DNA of 64,000 nt from JBBIMP01 sp037444305 (GTDB lineage Bacteria > Acidobacteriota > UBA6911): positions 138,332-202,331 of the forward strand of contig JBBIMP010000011.1 in NCBI GenBank assembly GCA_037444305.1, in the 5' to 3' direction. Numbering within the stretch: the first letter of the stretch is position 1; every line of letters begins with the position of its first letter. This document shows positions 43,812 through 51,750 of the stretch, piece by piece. A program made the translations under genes and the position numbers. The notes beneath the pieces are model-generated. The model did not search any database, was not told the DNA's origin, and worked only from the letters and a program-made list of their open reading frames with translations.

Positions 43812-44693
43812 TTACTTGCTTTCCTTCAAAGTCCGGTACAGGTCATACGCCTGTTCCGGCTTCATCATCTCGTGCACTACTCTTCCCACCGCCTGGATCA
43901 TGGCCGCCGGAGCCTCCGACTGGAAGATGTTCCTGCCCATGTCCACGCCCGAAGCACCCTGGCTGACGGCGTTGTAGGCCATTATTAGGGCGTCGCGCTC
44001 CGGCAGCTTTTTGCCGCCGGCCATGACGATCGGAACCGGACAGGAGGCCGTGACGGTTTCGAACCCCTCGGGCACGTAGTATGTTTTGACCACGTGCGCC
44101 CCCAGCTCCGCGCAGATGCGGCAGGCAAGCCTCAGGTACCGCGCATCCCGTGTGAGCTCCTTGCCCACCGCCGTCACCCCGAGAACCGCCATGCCGTACC
44201 GGTTGGCGATATCCACCAGGCGGGTCATGTTGTGTATTGTGCGGGTTTCGAATTCGCCGCCGATGAACACCTGCACGGCCATGGCGGCGACATTCAGGCG
44301 CAGGGCGTCCTCGATGTCCACCGCGATCTCCTCGTTGGACAGCTCCTTCAGGATGCTGGGCCCCCCGCTCGCCCTGAGCACCACTCCCTGCCCGAAGGTC
44401 GACGGAATAGTGGTGCGGAGGATGCCCCGGGTGAGCATCAAGGCGCTGGCGTATTGGAGCAGCGGCACGATGTTGACGTCGATCCGCTCAAGGCCGGTGG
44501 TTGGCCCCTGGAAGTAGCCGTGGTCTATGGCGAGCATTACGGTTCTGCCGGAGGCCGGGCTGAATATCCGGGACAGGCGGTTCTGCAGTCCCCAGTCCAG
44601 GGCATTGGAACCCTTCAGGAAAAATGCCGTGTTTTTGGCAGGAACATCGATATGAAAGTCTTTTGATTCGCCGGCGTCGTCGATGTCAGGCAT
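43812..44693 (-). CDS. lsrF: LsrF-like class I aldolase/thiolase (3-hydroxy-5-phosphonooxypentane-2,4-dione thiolase family)
   Basis: 293 residues, close along its length to E. coli LsrF: FFLKGSNALDWGLQNRLSRI, IDHGYFQGPTTGLERIDVNI, catalytic Schiff-base Lys203 in KTYYVPEGFE, and IVMAGGKKLPERDALIMAYN, then GASGVDMGRNIFQS. In E. coli LsrF is the last step of AI-2 breakdown. No other lsr genes are nearby; instead a RhaD/SDR fusion follows, suggesting use in sugar-phosphate catabolism. The substrate is therefore open. Confidence 0.85.
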   Translation of the reverse strand: MPDIDDAGESKDFHIDVPAKNTAFFLKGSNALDWGLQNRLSRIFSPASGRTVMLAIDHGYFQGPTTGLERIDVNIVPLLQYASALMLTRGILRTTIPSTFGQGVVLRASGGPSILKELSNEEIAVDIEDALRLNVAAMAVQVFIGGEFETRTIHNMTRLVDIANRYGMAVLGVTAVGKELTRDARYLRLACRICAELGAHVVKTYYVPEGFETVTASCPVPIVMAGGKKLPERDALIMAYNAVSQGASGVDMGRNIFQSEAPAAMIQAVGRVVHEMMKPEQAYDLYRTLKESK

Positions 44694-44749
44694 GCTTCGA
44701 TTCCTTTCCTTGTTTCATCGGAAGTATCAGGGCTAATGCAAGCCAATCA

Positions 44750-44778
44750 AAGATAGATACTTTGACAGGCTGTTTCAA
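44750..44778 (-). promoter_or_regulatory. Probable promoter of the lsrF-like operon
   Basis: On the minus strand TTGAAA (44778-44773), a 17-base spacer, then TATCTT (44755-44750) lie in an AT-rich patch about 60 bases before the lsrF-like ATG. Confidence 0.45.
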
Positions 44779-44862
44779 TTGTTTTCAGCTCCGCGCGGGC
44801 GCCCGGGACGGCCGGAGAGACGAATAAACGAGGCCCCACGCGGAGATCGGGAATCCTCACTG

Positions 44863-44891
44863 TTGACACCCGGCCGGAATCCTGCTTAATG
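44863..44891 (+). promoter_or_regulatory. Probable promoter of the ABC/OmpA/VWA operon
   Basis: TTGACA at 44863-44868, a 17-base spacer and TTAATG at 44886-44891, just before the permease start at 44900. A very short or leaderless 5' end is implied. Confidence 0.5.
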
Positions 44892-44899
44892 TCTCACCA

Positions 44900-45563
44900 A
44901 TGGCACCCAACTGGATCACGGCAATCCGAGGTCAGGTCCCTCGCACGGCATCGATCGTTCTGGGGCTGCTGCCGATCGCGCTGCTTGTCTTTTTCTGGTG
45001 GCTGGCCACGCGGGGAATCCCGGAGGAACGCGTCCTGGGACCGACCATCCTGCCCAGCCCCTCGGAGGTCATCGACAGCCTCAACGATCTTCTGACCACG
45101 AGCGATCTCGACAACCGCGGCCTGTTCGACCACGCGTGGATCAGCCTGCGGCGGGTGGCGCTGGGGTTTCTCCTGGCGCTTGCCATCGTGCTCCCGCTCG
45201 GCATCCTGATGGGCGCCTTCGGCAGCGTCCGCTCCACCTTCGATCCTTCGGTCACGGCCAGCGGCTACATTCCGATAGCCACGCTCGTCCCGCTCACGAT
45301 GTCCTGGTTCGGGTTGGACGAAACACAGAAGGTCGTGTTTCTGGCCATGGCCTTCGGCATTTTCCTGGCCCCGCTGGTAGTCAAGGCGATCAATTCGGTG
45401 CCCGATGTCTACCTGAAGACCGCCTACACGCTCGGTGCGAGCCGCTGGGATGTCATCCGGAGGGTTCTTGTGCCGGTGGCCCTGCCCGACATCTGGCACT
45501 CGATGCGGCTGGCCTTCGGTGTGGGCTGGACCTACCTGGTCCTGGCAGAGGTGGTGGGGAAGA
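44900..45563 (+). pseudogene. ABC transporter permease (TauC/SsuC type), C-terminus lost at a deletion junction
   Basis: A BPD_transp_1-type permease: an N-terminal membrane span (ASIVLGLLPIALLVFFWWLA), LPSPSEVIDSL, and the EAA-like loop KTAYTLGASRWDVIRRVLVP. It follows the TauC/SsuC family up to WTYLVLAEVVG, where the last ~50 residues (final helices) should follow. Instead, at about 45560 the sequence passes into the middle of an ABC ATPase gene in another frame. As written the permease lacks its last membrane spans and runs on out of frame. Confidence 0.8.
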
Positions 45564-46172
45564 CCGGGGCGCGACCGCGGAATGATCTTCCAGCAGTACA
45601 GCTCGTTTCTGCATCTGACGGTGCGGGAAAACGTGATGTTCGGACTGCAGATAAATCGGCGGAGCATGGGTCTGAGCGCCACCGAACGTGCCGCGAAAGC
45701 CGAGGCGCTGATCACGGAAGTGGGGCTCGAGGACCACATGAAGAAATACCCGCACCAGCTTTCGGGCGGGCAGCAGCAGAGAGTTGCCATCGCGCGCTCC
45801 CTGGCCATGGAGCCGAGGATCCTGCTGATGGACGAGCCCTTCTCGGCACTCGACGAGCCGACGCGGCTGGAGATGCAGGAACTCGTGGTGGAGCTCTGGA
45901 ACCGGACGCACCCCACGATCTTCTGCATCACGCACAGCGTGACGGAGGCCGTCTACCTGGGAGAAAGGGTCTGGATTTTCACCCAGGCTCCCGGACAGAT
46001 CGGCTACGACATCCGGGATGCGATTCCGCCGACGGTGGGCGTTCCGCCCCTGGTGGCCCAGGAACAGCCGGAGTTCAAGGAGGCGGTCCTCGTAGTCACC
46101 GAGGCATTCCGGCGGGTGTCCGAGCCGGGAGCGGCGGCAGGCAATCTTCAAACATCCTGCAAGCGGGCCTGA
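45564..46172 (+). pseudogene. ABC transporter ATPase (TauB/SsuB type), N-terminus with Walker A lost
   Basis: The frame enters ATPase sequence at PGRDRGMIFQQYSSFLHLTV (Q-loop) and continues through the signature LSGGQQQRVAIARSLAMEP, Walker B RILLMDEPFSALD and H-loop CITHSVTEAVYL to a normal C-terminus at 46172. The first ~70 residues, including Walker A, are absent because they lay in the deleted stretch between permease and ATPase. No own start or ribosome site. The original gene order was surely permease-ATPase in one operon. Confidence 0.8.
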
Positions 46173-46174
46173 AT

Positions 46175-46639
46175 ATGCAGCCAAGATTCCGGGACTATGT
46201 GAAACATGCGTTCAACGCGCGCCCCATAGGGATGTTTGTCCCTCCGAACTGGATCGGAGTGGGCCTGTTTGCCCTGCTGGGCCTGGTCAATCCCGGCTTT
46301 TGGGTGATGGGACTCGGGGAGGAACTGCGCAAGAGCCTCGCGGGCCAGATAGAGATTCTCCAGCAGCGGCTGGAGAAGCGAAGGGAGGCCAGGGACAAGC
46401 TCGTCTTCCTCGATGCCGAACTCACGCGCCTCCAGGAACAGGTGGAGCTCATCCGCGAGCAGGCCGTGCTCTCCACCGATCCGGAAGTGCTCTCCGACCG
46501 GATCGACCAGATCACGGCCACGCTGGGCGGAACCACGCAGTGGATACGCGAACAGCAGCAGATCTACGGGGCGGTCGAAGACCTTCTGGCGGAGCCGCCG
46601 GCGCTCAGCCCGCAGCTCCCCGCCAGGGAATCCCAATAG
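46175..46639 (+). CDS. Small membrane/coiled-coil protein of the ABC-OmpA-VWA operon
   Basis: 154 residues, ATG at 46175, 2 bases after the ATPase stop. Residues 14-48 (NARPIGMFVPPNWIGVGLFA, then LLGLVNPGFWVMGLG) form one or two membrane segments; residues ~50-135 are a long charged coiled coil (GQIEILQQRLEKRREARDKL and onwards). The C-terminus is Pro-rich. The function is unknown; the position suggests a link between the transporter membrane part and the envelope-bound binding protein. Confidence 0.75.
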   Translation: MQPRFRDYVKHAFNARPIGMFVPPNWIGVGLFALLGLVNPGFWVMGLGEELRKSLAGQIEILQQRLEKRREARDKLVFLDAELTRLQEQVELIREQAVLSTDPEVLSDRIDQITATLGGTTQWIREQQQIYGAVEDLLAEPPALSPQLPARESQ

Positions 46640-46766
46640 GCCGGCGCCGGCCACCGGGCCGGGGGCGGTGAAGGAGATCGGACCCGCGGGGGACTCCCAG
46701 AAGCCGGCGGGAGAATGAATCCGGGACGGCCGCAAGAACCGGTGACCGTCTGAAAGGGGGAAGCAA

Positions 46767-48476
46767 ATGGCAGATCAGGGCGCGCGATTGACACCGTTGG
46801 GCAAGATCCTATCCATCCTTCTGATCGTTGGCCTCGTTGCCGTCGGCGGCTACATCGTGTTCCGGACCGGCACGGGAGGGAAGTCCCCGATGGGCGGCTT
46901 CTTCGGGGAAGGTCCCGAGACCGAGGCCCCCGACACCTCCGGGGTTACGACGGTCCGGGAATACAAGTACGTGCCCTCCGACCGGCTGCCCGAAGTCAAG
47001 GGGATCAGCCAGTACAAGTGGGACGAGAAGGAGAAGATCCTCCGCTTCACCTACAACCTCTGGGCCGGCTGGCTGCCGGTGATCGCGGCCAACGGCGGCA
47101 CCAAGCCGAACCCGGAGAGCGTATTCGCGAAAAAACACGGCTTCCGCGTGGAGATGATCCTGATGGACGATCCGGTGGCGGCGCGCGACGCCTTCGCCGC
47201 CGGCGAGGTCCACACGCTCTGGGGAACGGTGGACATGATGGTCCTGCTGGCCCCCGAGCTGGTGAAGGATTCCCGGACCGCGCCGCGCATCGTGCAGCAG
47301 ATCGACTGGTCCAACGGCGGCGACGGGATCGTAGTCCGGAGCGCGATCCGGTCGGTGGCCGACCTGAAGGGCAGGACCATCACACTCGCCCAGAACTCGC
47401 CGAGCGAGTACTATCTGACCTCGCTCCTCCTCTCCGCGGGACTGCGGCCCGCTGACGTGAATGTGAAGTACACCGCGACGGCATTCGAGGCGGCGGCGGC
47501 TTTCGTCTCCGACCGGAAGGTGGACGCCTGCGTTTCATGGGCGCCCGACATCTATAACATTCCGGACCGTGTGGCGGGGACGCGCATCCTTTCGAGCACG
47601 AGCGATGCCAACAAGCTGATCGCCGACGTGTACGCGGTGCGGGCCGATTTCGCGCGCGACCACCCGGCCGTCGTCGAGGGCCTGATCGCGGGGATCTTCG
47701 AGGGAATGGATCAGGTCAAGACGAATCCCGGGCAGGCGGCCAAGTGGATGGCGGACGCGTTCGGCATGAAACCCGACGAGATCATGTCCATGACGGGCGA
47801 CGCGCACGCCACGAATTTTGCCGAGAACGCACAGTTTTTCCTCAACTCTTCGAATCCGACCAACTTCGAGCGCACCTGGATGAACGCCGGCTACGTTTAC
47901 CGGGAACTGGGCCGGATCAGTGCGCCGGTTCCATTCGACCAGGTGATGGATTTCTCGTTCCTGCAGAAAATCCAGAAGAAGGGAATCTTCGCGCACCACA
48001 AGGATGAGAGCGTGGCTACGTTCACGCCTTCGAGTTTCCGCAAGGTGCCGGCCGAAGCGCCCATCCTGACCCAGACGATCCGGATCAACTTCTATCCGAA
48101 TTCGGCCAATCCCTACGAACCCGCGCGCGACGAGGTCGGGACGCCCGTCCAGGGGAAGCTGTATGATCCCAATGTCAGCGCCACGCTGGAACAGGTCGCG
48201 CGGCTCTCGGGCCAGTTCGCGCGCGCGGTGATCCTGATCGAGGGGCACGCCGACGCCAGCATGAAGGGGCGGGTGCCCGTGCAGGCCGTGCGCGAACTCA
48301 GCCTGGCGCGGGCCGAAGCGATCAAGCGGGCGTTGATCGACAAGTTCAAGTTCGATCCGGACAAGTTCAGCATCGAAGGGAAGGGCTGGGATGCCCCGGC
48401 GGATCCCAACGACGCGAACAACCACGCGCTGAACCGCCGCGTCGAGATCAGCGTCTACCCCCCGGAACAGAAATAA
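46767..48476 (+). CDS. NitT/TauT-type substrate-binding protein fused to an OmpA-like domain
   Basis: 569 residues. An N-terminal anchor (ILSILLIVGLVAVGGYIVF) is followed by a periplasmic binding fold of the TauA/NMT1 type, residues ~80-410 (TYNLWAGWLPVIAANGG, GRTITLAQNSPSEYYLTSLL, VDACVSWAPDIYNI). Residues ~440-569 are an OmpA/MotB peptidoglycan-binding domain (VILIEGHADASMKG, LSLARAEAIKRAL, NHALNRRVEISVYP). The ligand receptor would thus be tied both to the inner membrane and to the cell wall. Ribosome site AAAGGGGG. It is downstream of the broken ABC genes and upstream of a VWA lipoprotein. Confidence 0.88.
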   Translation: MADQGARLTPLGKILSILLIVGLVAVGGYIVFRTGTGGKSPMGGFFGEGPETEAPDTSGVTTVREYKYVPSDRLPEVKGISQYKWDEKEKILRFTYNLWAGWLPVIAANGGTKPNPESVFAKKHGFRVEMILMDDPVAARDAFAAGEVHTLWGTVDMMVLLAPELVKDSRTAPRIVQQIDWSNGGDGIVVRSAIRSVADLKGRTITLAQNSPSEYYLTSLLLSAGLRPADVNVKYTATAFEAAAAFVSDRKVDACVSWAPDIYNIPDRVAGTRILSSTSDANKLIADVYAVRADFARDHPAVVEGLIAGIFEGMDQVKTNPGQAAKWMADAFGMKPDEIMSMTGDAHATNFAENAQFFLNSSNPTNFERTWMNAGYVYRELGRISAPVPFDQVMDFSFLQKIQKKGIFAHHKDESVATFTPSSFRKVPAEAPILTQTIRINFYPNSANPYEPARDEVGTPVQGKLYDPNVSATLEQVARLSGQFARAVILIEGHADASMKGRVPVQAVRELSLARAEAIKRALIDKFKFDPDKFSIEGKGWDAPADPNDANNHALNRRVEISVYPPEQK

Positions 48477-48533
48477 CATCGGCGAAAACCAGGGGCGGCA
48501 GCGCCGCCCCGCGCTTTTTACAGAAAGAGAAAG

Positions 48534-49325
48534 ATGAAACACCTGGCTTGTCTGTTGCTTCTTCTGTCGGCGGTGACTTCCGCCTGCGACAGTTCCGGCA
48601 CGCGCCGGAACCGCTTCAACCGCGCCGGCGAAACCGAGCCTATCCGCGAACTGCTCCAGCCCCGGACCGAGGCGCCTGCCAGAGAGGGCATCGCAGCCGC
48701 CGTGCTTATCGACACCTCCGGAAGCATGAGGGATGCGGTCACGGAAGGGGGCGACCCGAAACCCAAGATCCTCATCGCGCAGGAGGCCGTGGTCAGCGTT
48801 CTGCGGCAGTTCGCCGAATACGCCGAGAAAAATCCTGAAATGCCGCTGCTGGTGGGCGTTTATGAGTTCAGCGGCCGGGAAAAGCAGCCTGCCAGCCGTG
48901 ACGTGGTGCCGCTGGGCCCGCCGGATGCCAGGGCTGCGGGCGAGTTGGTAAAGAAGATGGTGCCCGAGGGGAGCACGCCCATCGGGGACGCGATGATTGC
49001 GGCCAAGCGCGAGCTGGATGCGACCGGGATGAAGCATCTTCACCTGCTCGTGGTCACAGACGGCGAGAACAACCGGGGATTCACGCCCGGTGACGTCGCC
49101 GCCGTGATGGCCGCGCTGCCGCCGGAACACCAGGCCGGGATTTACTTCATCGCCTTCGACACCGAGGCCGAGTTCTTCAATACGGTCAAGGATGCGGGCG
49201 GGCTGGTTCTCGCGGCCGGGAATGAGGCGGATCTGCGGCAGACGCTGGATTTCATCCTCACGGGCAGGATTCTCGTGGAACGGCCCGTGGTGACGCCCTC
49301 GAGCCCGCGCGCTCCGCACCCATAG
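48534..49325 (+). CDS. VWA-domain exported (probable lipo-) protein
   Basis: 263 residues. N-terminal signal with a Cys at the expected place (LLLLSAVTSAC); the residue at -3 is Thr, so lipidation is likely but not certain. The von Willebrand A fold has a complete metal-ion site: DTSGSM, Thr in GSTPIGDAM, Asp in VVTDGENN. VWA proteins bind partners through the metal. It is the last gene of the ABC/OmpA operon, 57 bases after the binding protein. Confidence 0.88.
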   Translation: MKHLACLLLLLSAVTSACDSSGTRRNRFNRAGETEPIRELLQPRTEAPAREGIAAAVLIDTSGSMRDAVTEGGDPKPKILIAQEAVVSVLRQFAEYAEKNPEMPLLVGVYEFSGREKQPASRDVVPLGPPDARAAGELVKKMVPEGSTPIGDAMIAAKRELDATGMKHLHLLVVTDGENNRGFTPGDVAAVMAALPPEHQAGIYFIAFDTEAEFFNTVKDAGGLVLAAGNEADLRQTLDFILTGRILVERPVVTPSSPRAPHP

Positions 49326-49340
49326 GAAGATTTTTCTCCT

Positions 49341-49408
49341 GCCACGGATTGCACGGATTATTCCGCACCCGCCTGTGGACTTTCGTGAAATCCGCACGAC
49401 TAATCCGC
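49341..49408. repeat. Diverged copy of the palindromic repeat seen at 33755
   Basis: GCCACGGATTGCACGGATTA at 49341-49360 matches the left arm of the 33755 element; the right side (AATCCGCACGACTAATCCGC) is a weaker inverted match. It sits directly after the VWA gene. Confidence 0.5.
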
Positions 49409-49587
49409 AAAATCTTTCCCGCGCGCGAGGAGAGCTTGACAACAACGGCCGTACGTCGCCATTTCTACCGTCTCTGCTTGCCGGCCGGGAGTCAACGGGG
49501 CCCGGAGCGACAGCGACGGGTTGTGTGGCTTGATCGTGCAACCCGACCGCTCACTGGCGTTCGCGGCTCCGTTTACTCCCTCCCTGC

Positions 49588-49628
49588 AAAACGGCTTTCC
49601 TCGATTGCAGCGAGGCTGCGCCGTTTTT
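49588..49628 (+). terminator. Terminator-like hairpin before the TetR gene
   Basis: AAAACGGC at 49588-49595 pairs with GCCGTTTT ending in a T-run at 49620-49628; an inner CCTCG/CGAGG stem extends the fold. It could end transcription of the ABC/OmpA/VWA operon. Confidence 0.5.
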
Positions 49629-49723
49629 CCGGCATATCAGCCTGGTAGCGCGGAACCGGCCGCCGCCGCTCCACAAGCACGCTGACTTGCACCCCGAGAG
49701 CCCTTCCCTGTGAAAGCCGGGGC

Positions 49724-49752
49724 TTGACAAACACTATACCGATCGGTATGGT
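49724..49752 (+). promoter_or_regulatory. TetR gene promoter with overlapping operator
   Basis: TTGACA at 49724-49729 and TATGGT at 49747-49752 (17-base spacing) flank the perfect palindrome ATACCGATCGGTAT (49736-49749). The palindrome half-sites ATACC-N4-GGTAT recur in front of the efflux operon at 50357. This supports autorepression by the TetR protein encoded just downstream. Confidence 0.75.
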
Positions 49753-49780
49753 CTCGCGGACTCTTCAAGGGAGGCGTGCG

Positions 49781-50353
49781 ATGCCGGGCGGAAAAGCGGC
49801 GATTCTGGAAGCGGCGATGCGAATATTCGCCGACAAAGGCTACGCGGCCGCCAGCACGCGGGAAATCTGCGAGGCGGCCGGGATCACCAAGCCTGCCCTC
49901 TACCACCACTTCGGCAGCAAGGAGCAGCTCTTTCATGAACTGGTGATCGATGCCTTCGCCTACTTTCACAAGGGCCTGCTGCGCTCGGCACGGGCCCAGG
50001 GGAACCTGCGGGAGCGGCTCATCAACGTGACCTTTGCCGATTTTCGGGCCGCCCGCAAAGACCCCGTGCGCGTGCTTTTCCTGCTGCGCATGGTGTTTTC
50101 GCCCGAGGAACGCCGACCCCATTTCAATTACATCGAGCAGATGGAGCGCGAACGCGAACTGCTTGCCGGCGTGTTCCGGGAGGGCATCGAGAGCGGGGAG
50201 CTGCGAGGAGACCCCAAACGGCTCGCTACGGCCCTGATGGCGATGCGCCTGTTTGCGATTCTGGAGAATCTCTTTACGGGCAGGGCAACGCTCACGCGCC
50301 GCCGTGCCGCGGAGATGGTCGACCTTCTGCTCGAAGGTTCCGTTTCGGGCTGA
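49781..50353 (+). CDS. TetR-family regulator of the adjacent RND efflux operon
   Basis: 190 residues from the ATG at 49781 (ribosome site AAGGGAGG). The N-terminal helix-turn-helix is AAMRIFADKGYAAASTREIC, then AAGITKPALYHHFGSKEQLF. The C-terminal ligand domain is of the common AcrR-like size (LFHELVIDAFAYFHKGLLRS onwards). The TolC gene starts 35 bases downstream, with a copy of the operator between them, so it most likely represses efflux until an inducer binds. Confidence 0.92.
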   Translation: MPGGKAAILEAAMRIFADKGYAAASTREICEAAGITKPALYHHFGSKEQLFHELVIDAFAYFHKGLLRSARAQGNLRERLINVTFADFRAARKDPVRVLFLLRMVFSPEERRPHFNYIEQMERERELLAGVFREGIESGELRGDPKRLATALMAMRLFAILENLFTGRATLTRRRAAEMVDLLLEGSVSG

Positions 50354-50356
50354 AAT

Positions 50357-50374
50357 ATATACCGCGTGGTATAT
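50357..50374 (+). promoter_or_regulatory. Second TetR operator in front of the efflux operon
   Basis: ATATACC at 50357-50363 and GGTATAT at 50368-50374 form a dyad with the same 4-base centre spacing as the operator at 49736-49749. Confidence 0.7.
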
Positions 50375-50388
50375 GACAGGTGTGCACT

Positions 50389-51750
50389 ATGAATAGATTT
50401 CGGAGATTCTCACCAATGCTCCTGGGCTTGCTTCTGGTCGGCGCGCAGGCGCGCGCGCAGGCGCCTGCGGAACCGCTGCCCCTGGAGGAAGCGGTCCGCT
50501 TGGCGCTGGCCCGCAATCCGGAGGTGCTCCGCTCGGCCGAGCAGCTGGAGGAACTCAAGGGCAAGATAGGGGAGGTGCGGGCGCAGGCTTTTCCCGAGGT
50601 CACCATCCAGGGCTTCGGGCTGCGACTGCGGGATCCCAGCATCCTCAACAGCGCCAGCTTCGACCGGGTGCCCCAGGAATTCCGCGACGCTTTGGTGCCG
50701 CGCGCCGCCAACCTGTTCGATATCGGGCTGAGCGTGCGCCAGCCGATCTACACGGCCGGCAAGGTGCGCAATGCCATACGCCTGGCGGAAGAAGGCCTGC
50801 GGGAAAAGGAAGCGGCGCTCGAGGCGGCGCGGCGCCTGGTGACCTTCAAGGTGGTCCAGGCATTTCACGACCTGCTGCTGGCGGAGGAAAGCGTGGCTGT
50901 CGTGCGCGACACTTACGAGCAGCGGCGCCGGCACCTGGAACTGGCGCGCAGCCGCCATGCCCTGGGGGTGGCGACCGAAATAGACGTCCTGCGCTCCGAG
51001 GTCAACCTCGCCAACCTCGAGCCGGAGCGGATCCGCGCCGACAACCGCGTGCGTCTCGCGCAGGCAGCCATCAACAACCTCATCGTGGTGGATATCGACC
51101 ATCCCACGAGGGCGGCCGGCCGACTGGAGTACAGGCCCTGGCCGGCGCCGGCGCTGACGCAGCTCCAGGCGGGAGCGGTGGAGGCGCGACCGGAAATCGC
51201 CGTGGCCCGAAAGCAGGTGGACGAGACGCGGTTGCTGCTCGCGCTGGCCGAGGCGGAAAACCGGCTGAGCGTGGACCTGGAGGGGCGCTGGGGCATGTCC
51301 GCCCGCGAACCCAACAACCTCTTCGACACGGACTTCAACCGCTGGACCGTGACGCTCAATTTCAAGCTGCCGGTGCACGACGGGGGCCGCAAGGCGGGAC
51401 TCGTAATGCAGGCAGCGTCCCGGCTGCGGTCCGCCGAGCTGAACCTGGCGCAGCTGACGAACAACGTCCGCCTGGAAATCAAGGCGTCGCACAACGACCT
51501 GCAGTCCTCCGAGCGGGCCATTGCAGCGGCGCGCCTCAGCCTGGTGCAGGCCGAGCGGGTCCTGGGCATGATGCAGTCTAATTACCGGTACGGCGCAGCC
51601 ACGACCCTGGACGTGGTGGATTCGGAGACTTCCCTGACCGTGGCGCGCAACGCGCTCGTGAGCGCGACCTATGACTACGAGATGGCCAAGGCGAGGCTTC
51701 GGCTGGCGGCGGGCCAACCCATCCTGGAAAGCGAGGCGGCACCCAAATGA
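50389..51750 (+). CDS. TolC-family outer membrane efflux channel
   Basis: 453 residues from the ATG at 50389. Signal peptide ends near AQARAQ. Two OEP repeats follow: LPLEEAVRLALARNPEVLRS near the start, and a second half with TVTLNFKLPVHDGGRKAGLV and YRYGAATTLDVVDSETSL. Forms the outer-membrane duct of a tripartite pump. Its stop overlaps the adaptor start (ATGA). Confidence 0.93.
   Translation: MNRFRRFSPMLLGLLLVGAQARAQAPAEPLPLEEAVRLALARNPEVLRSAEQLEELKGKIGEVRAQAFPEVTIQGFGLRLRDPSILNSASFDRVPQEFRDALVPRAANLFDIGLSVRQPIYTAGKVRNAIRLAEEGLREKEAALEAARRLVTFKVVQAFHDLLLAEESVAVVRDTYEQRRRHLELARSRHALGVATEIDVLRSEVNLANLEPERIRADNRVRLAQAAINNLIVVDIDHPTRAAGRLEYRPWPAPALTQLQAGAVEARPEIAVARKQVDETRLLLALAEAENRLSVDLEGRWGMSAREPNNLFDTDFNRWTVTLNFKLPVHDGGRKAGLVMQAASRLRSAELNLAQLTNNVRLEIKASHNDLQSSERAIAAARLSLVQAERVLGMMQSNYRYGAATTLDVVDSETSLTVARNALVSATYDYEMAKARLRLAAGQPILESEAAPK

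Larger units (their letters stand above)
49326..49723. other. Intergenic region between VWA gene and TetR gene
   Basis: Holds a diverged copy of the CCACGGATTACAC repeat, a terminator-like hairpin and the upstream part of the TetR promoter. No gene is seen; short open frames have poor codon use. Confidence 0.6.

Noticed and set aside
41138..43966. 942-codon plus-strand frame opposite the aldolase/dehydrogenase genes
   Set aside because: Antisense to two intact genes; no recognisable domain.
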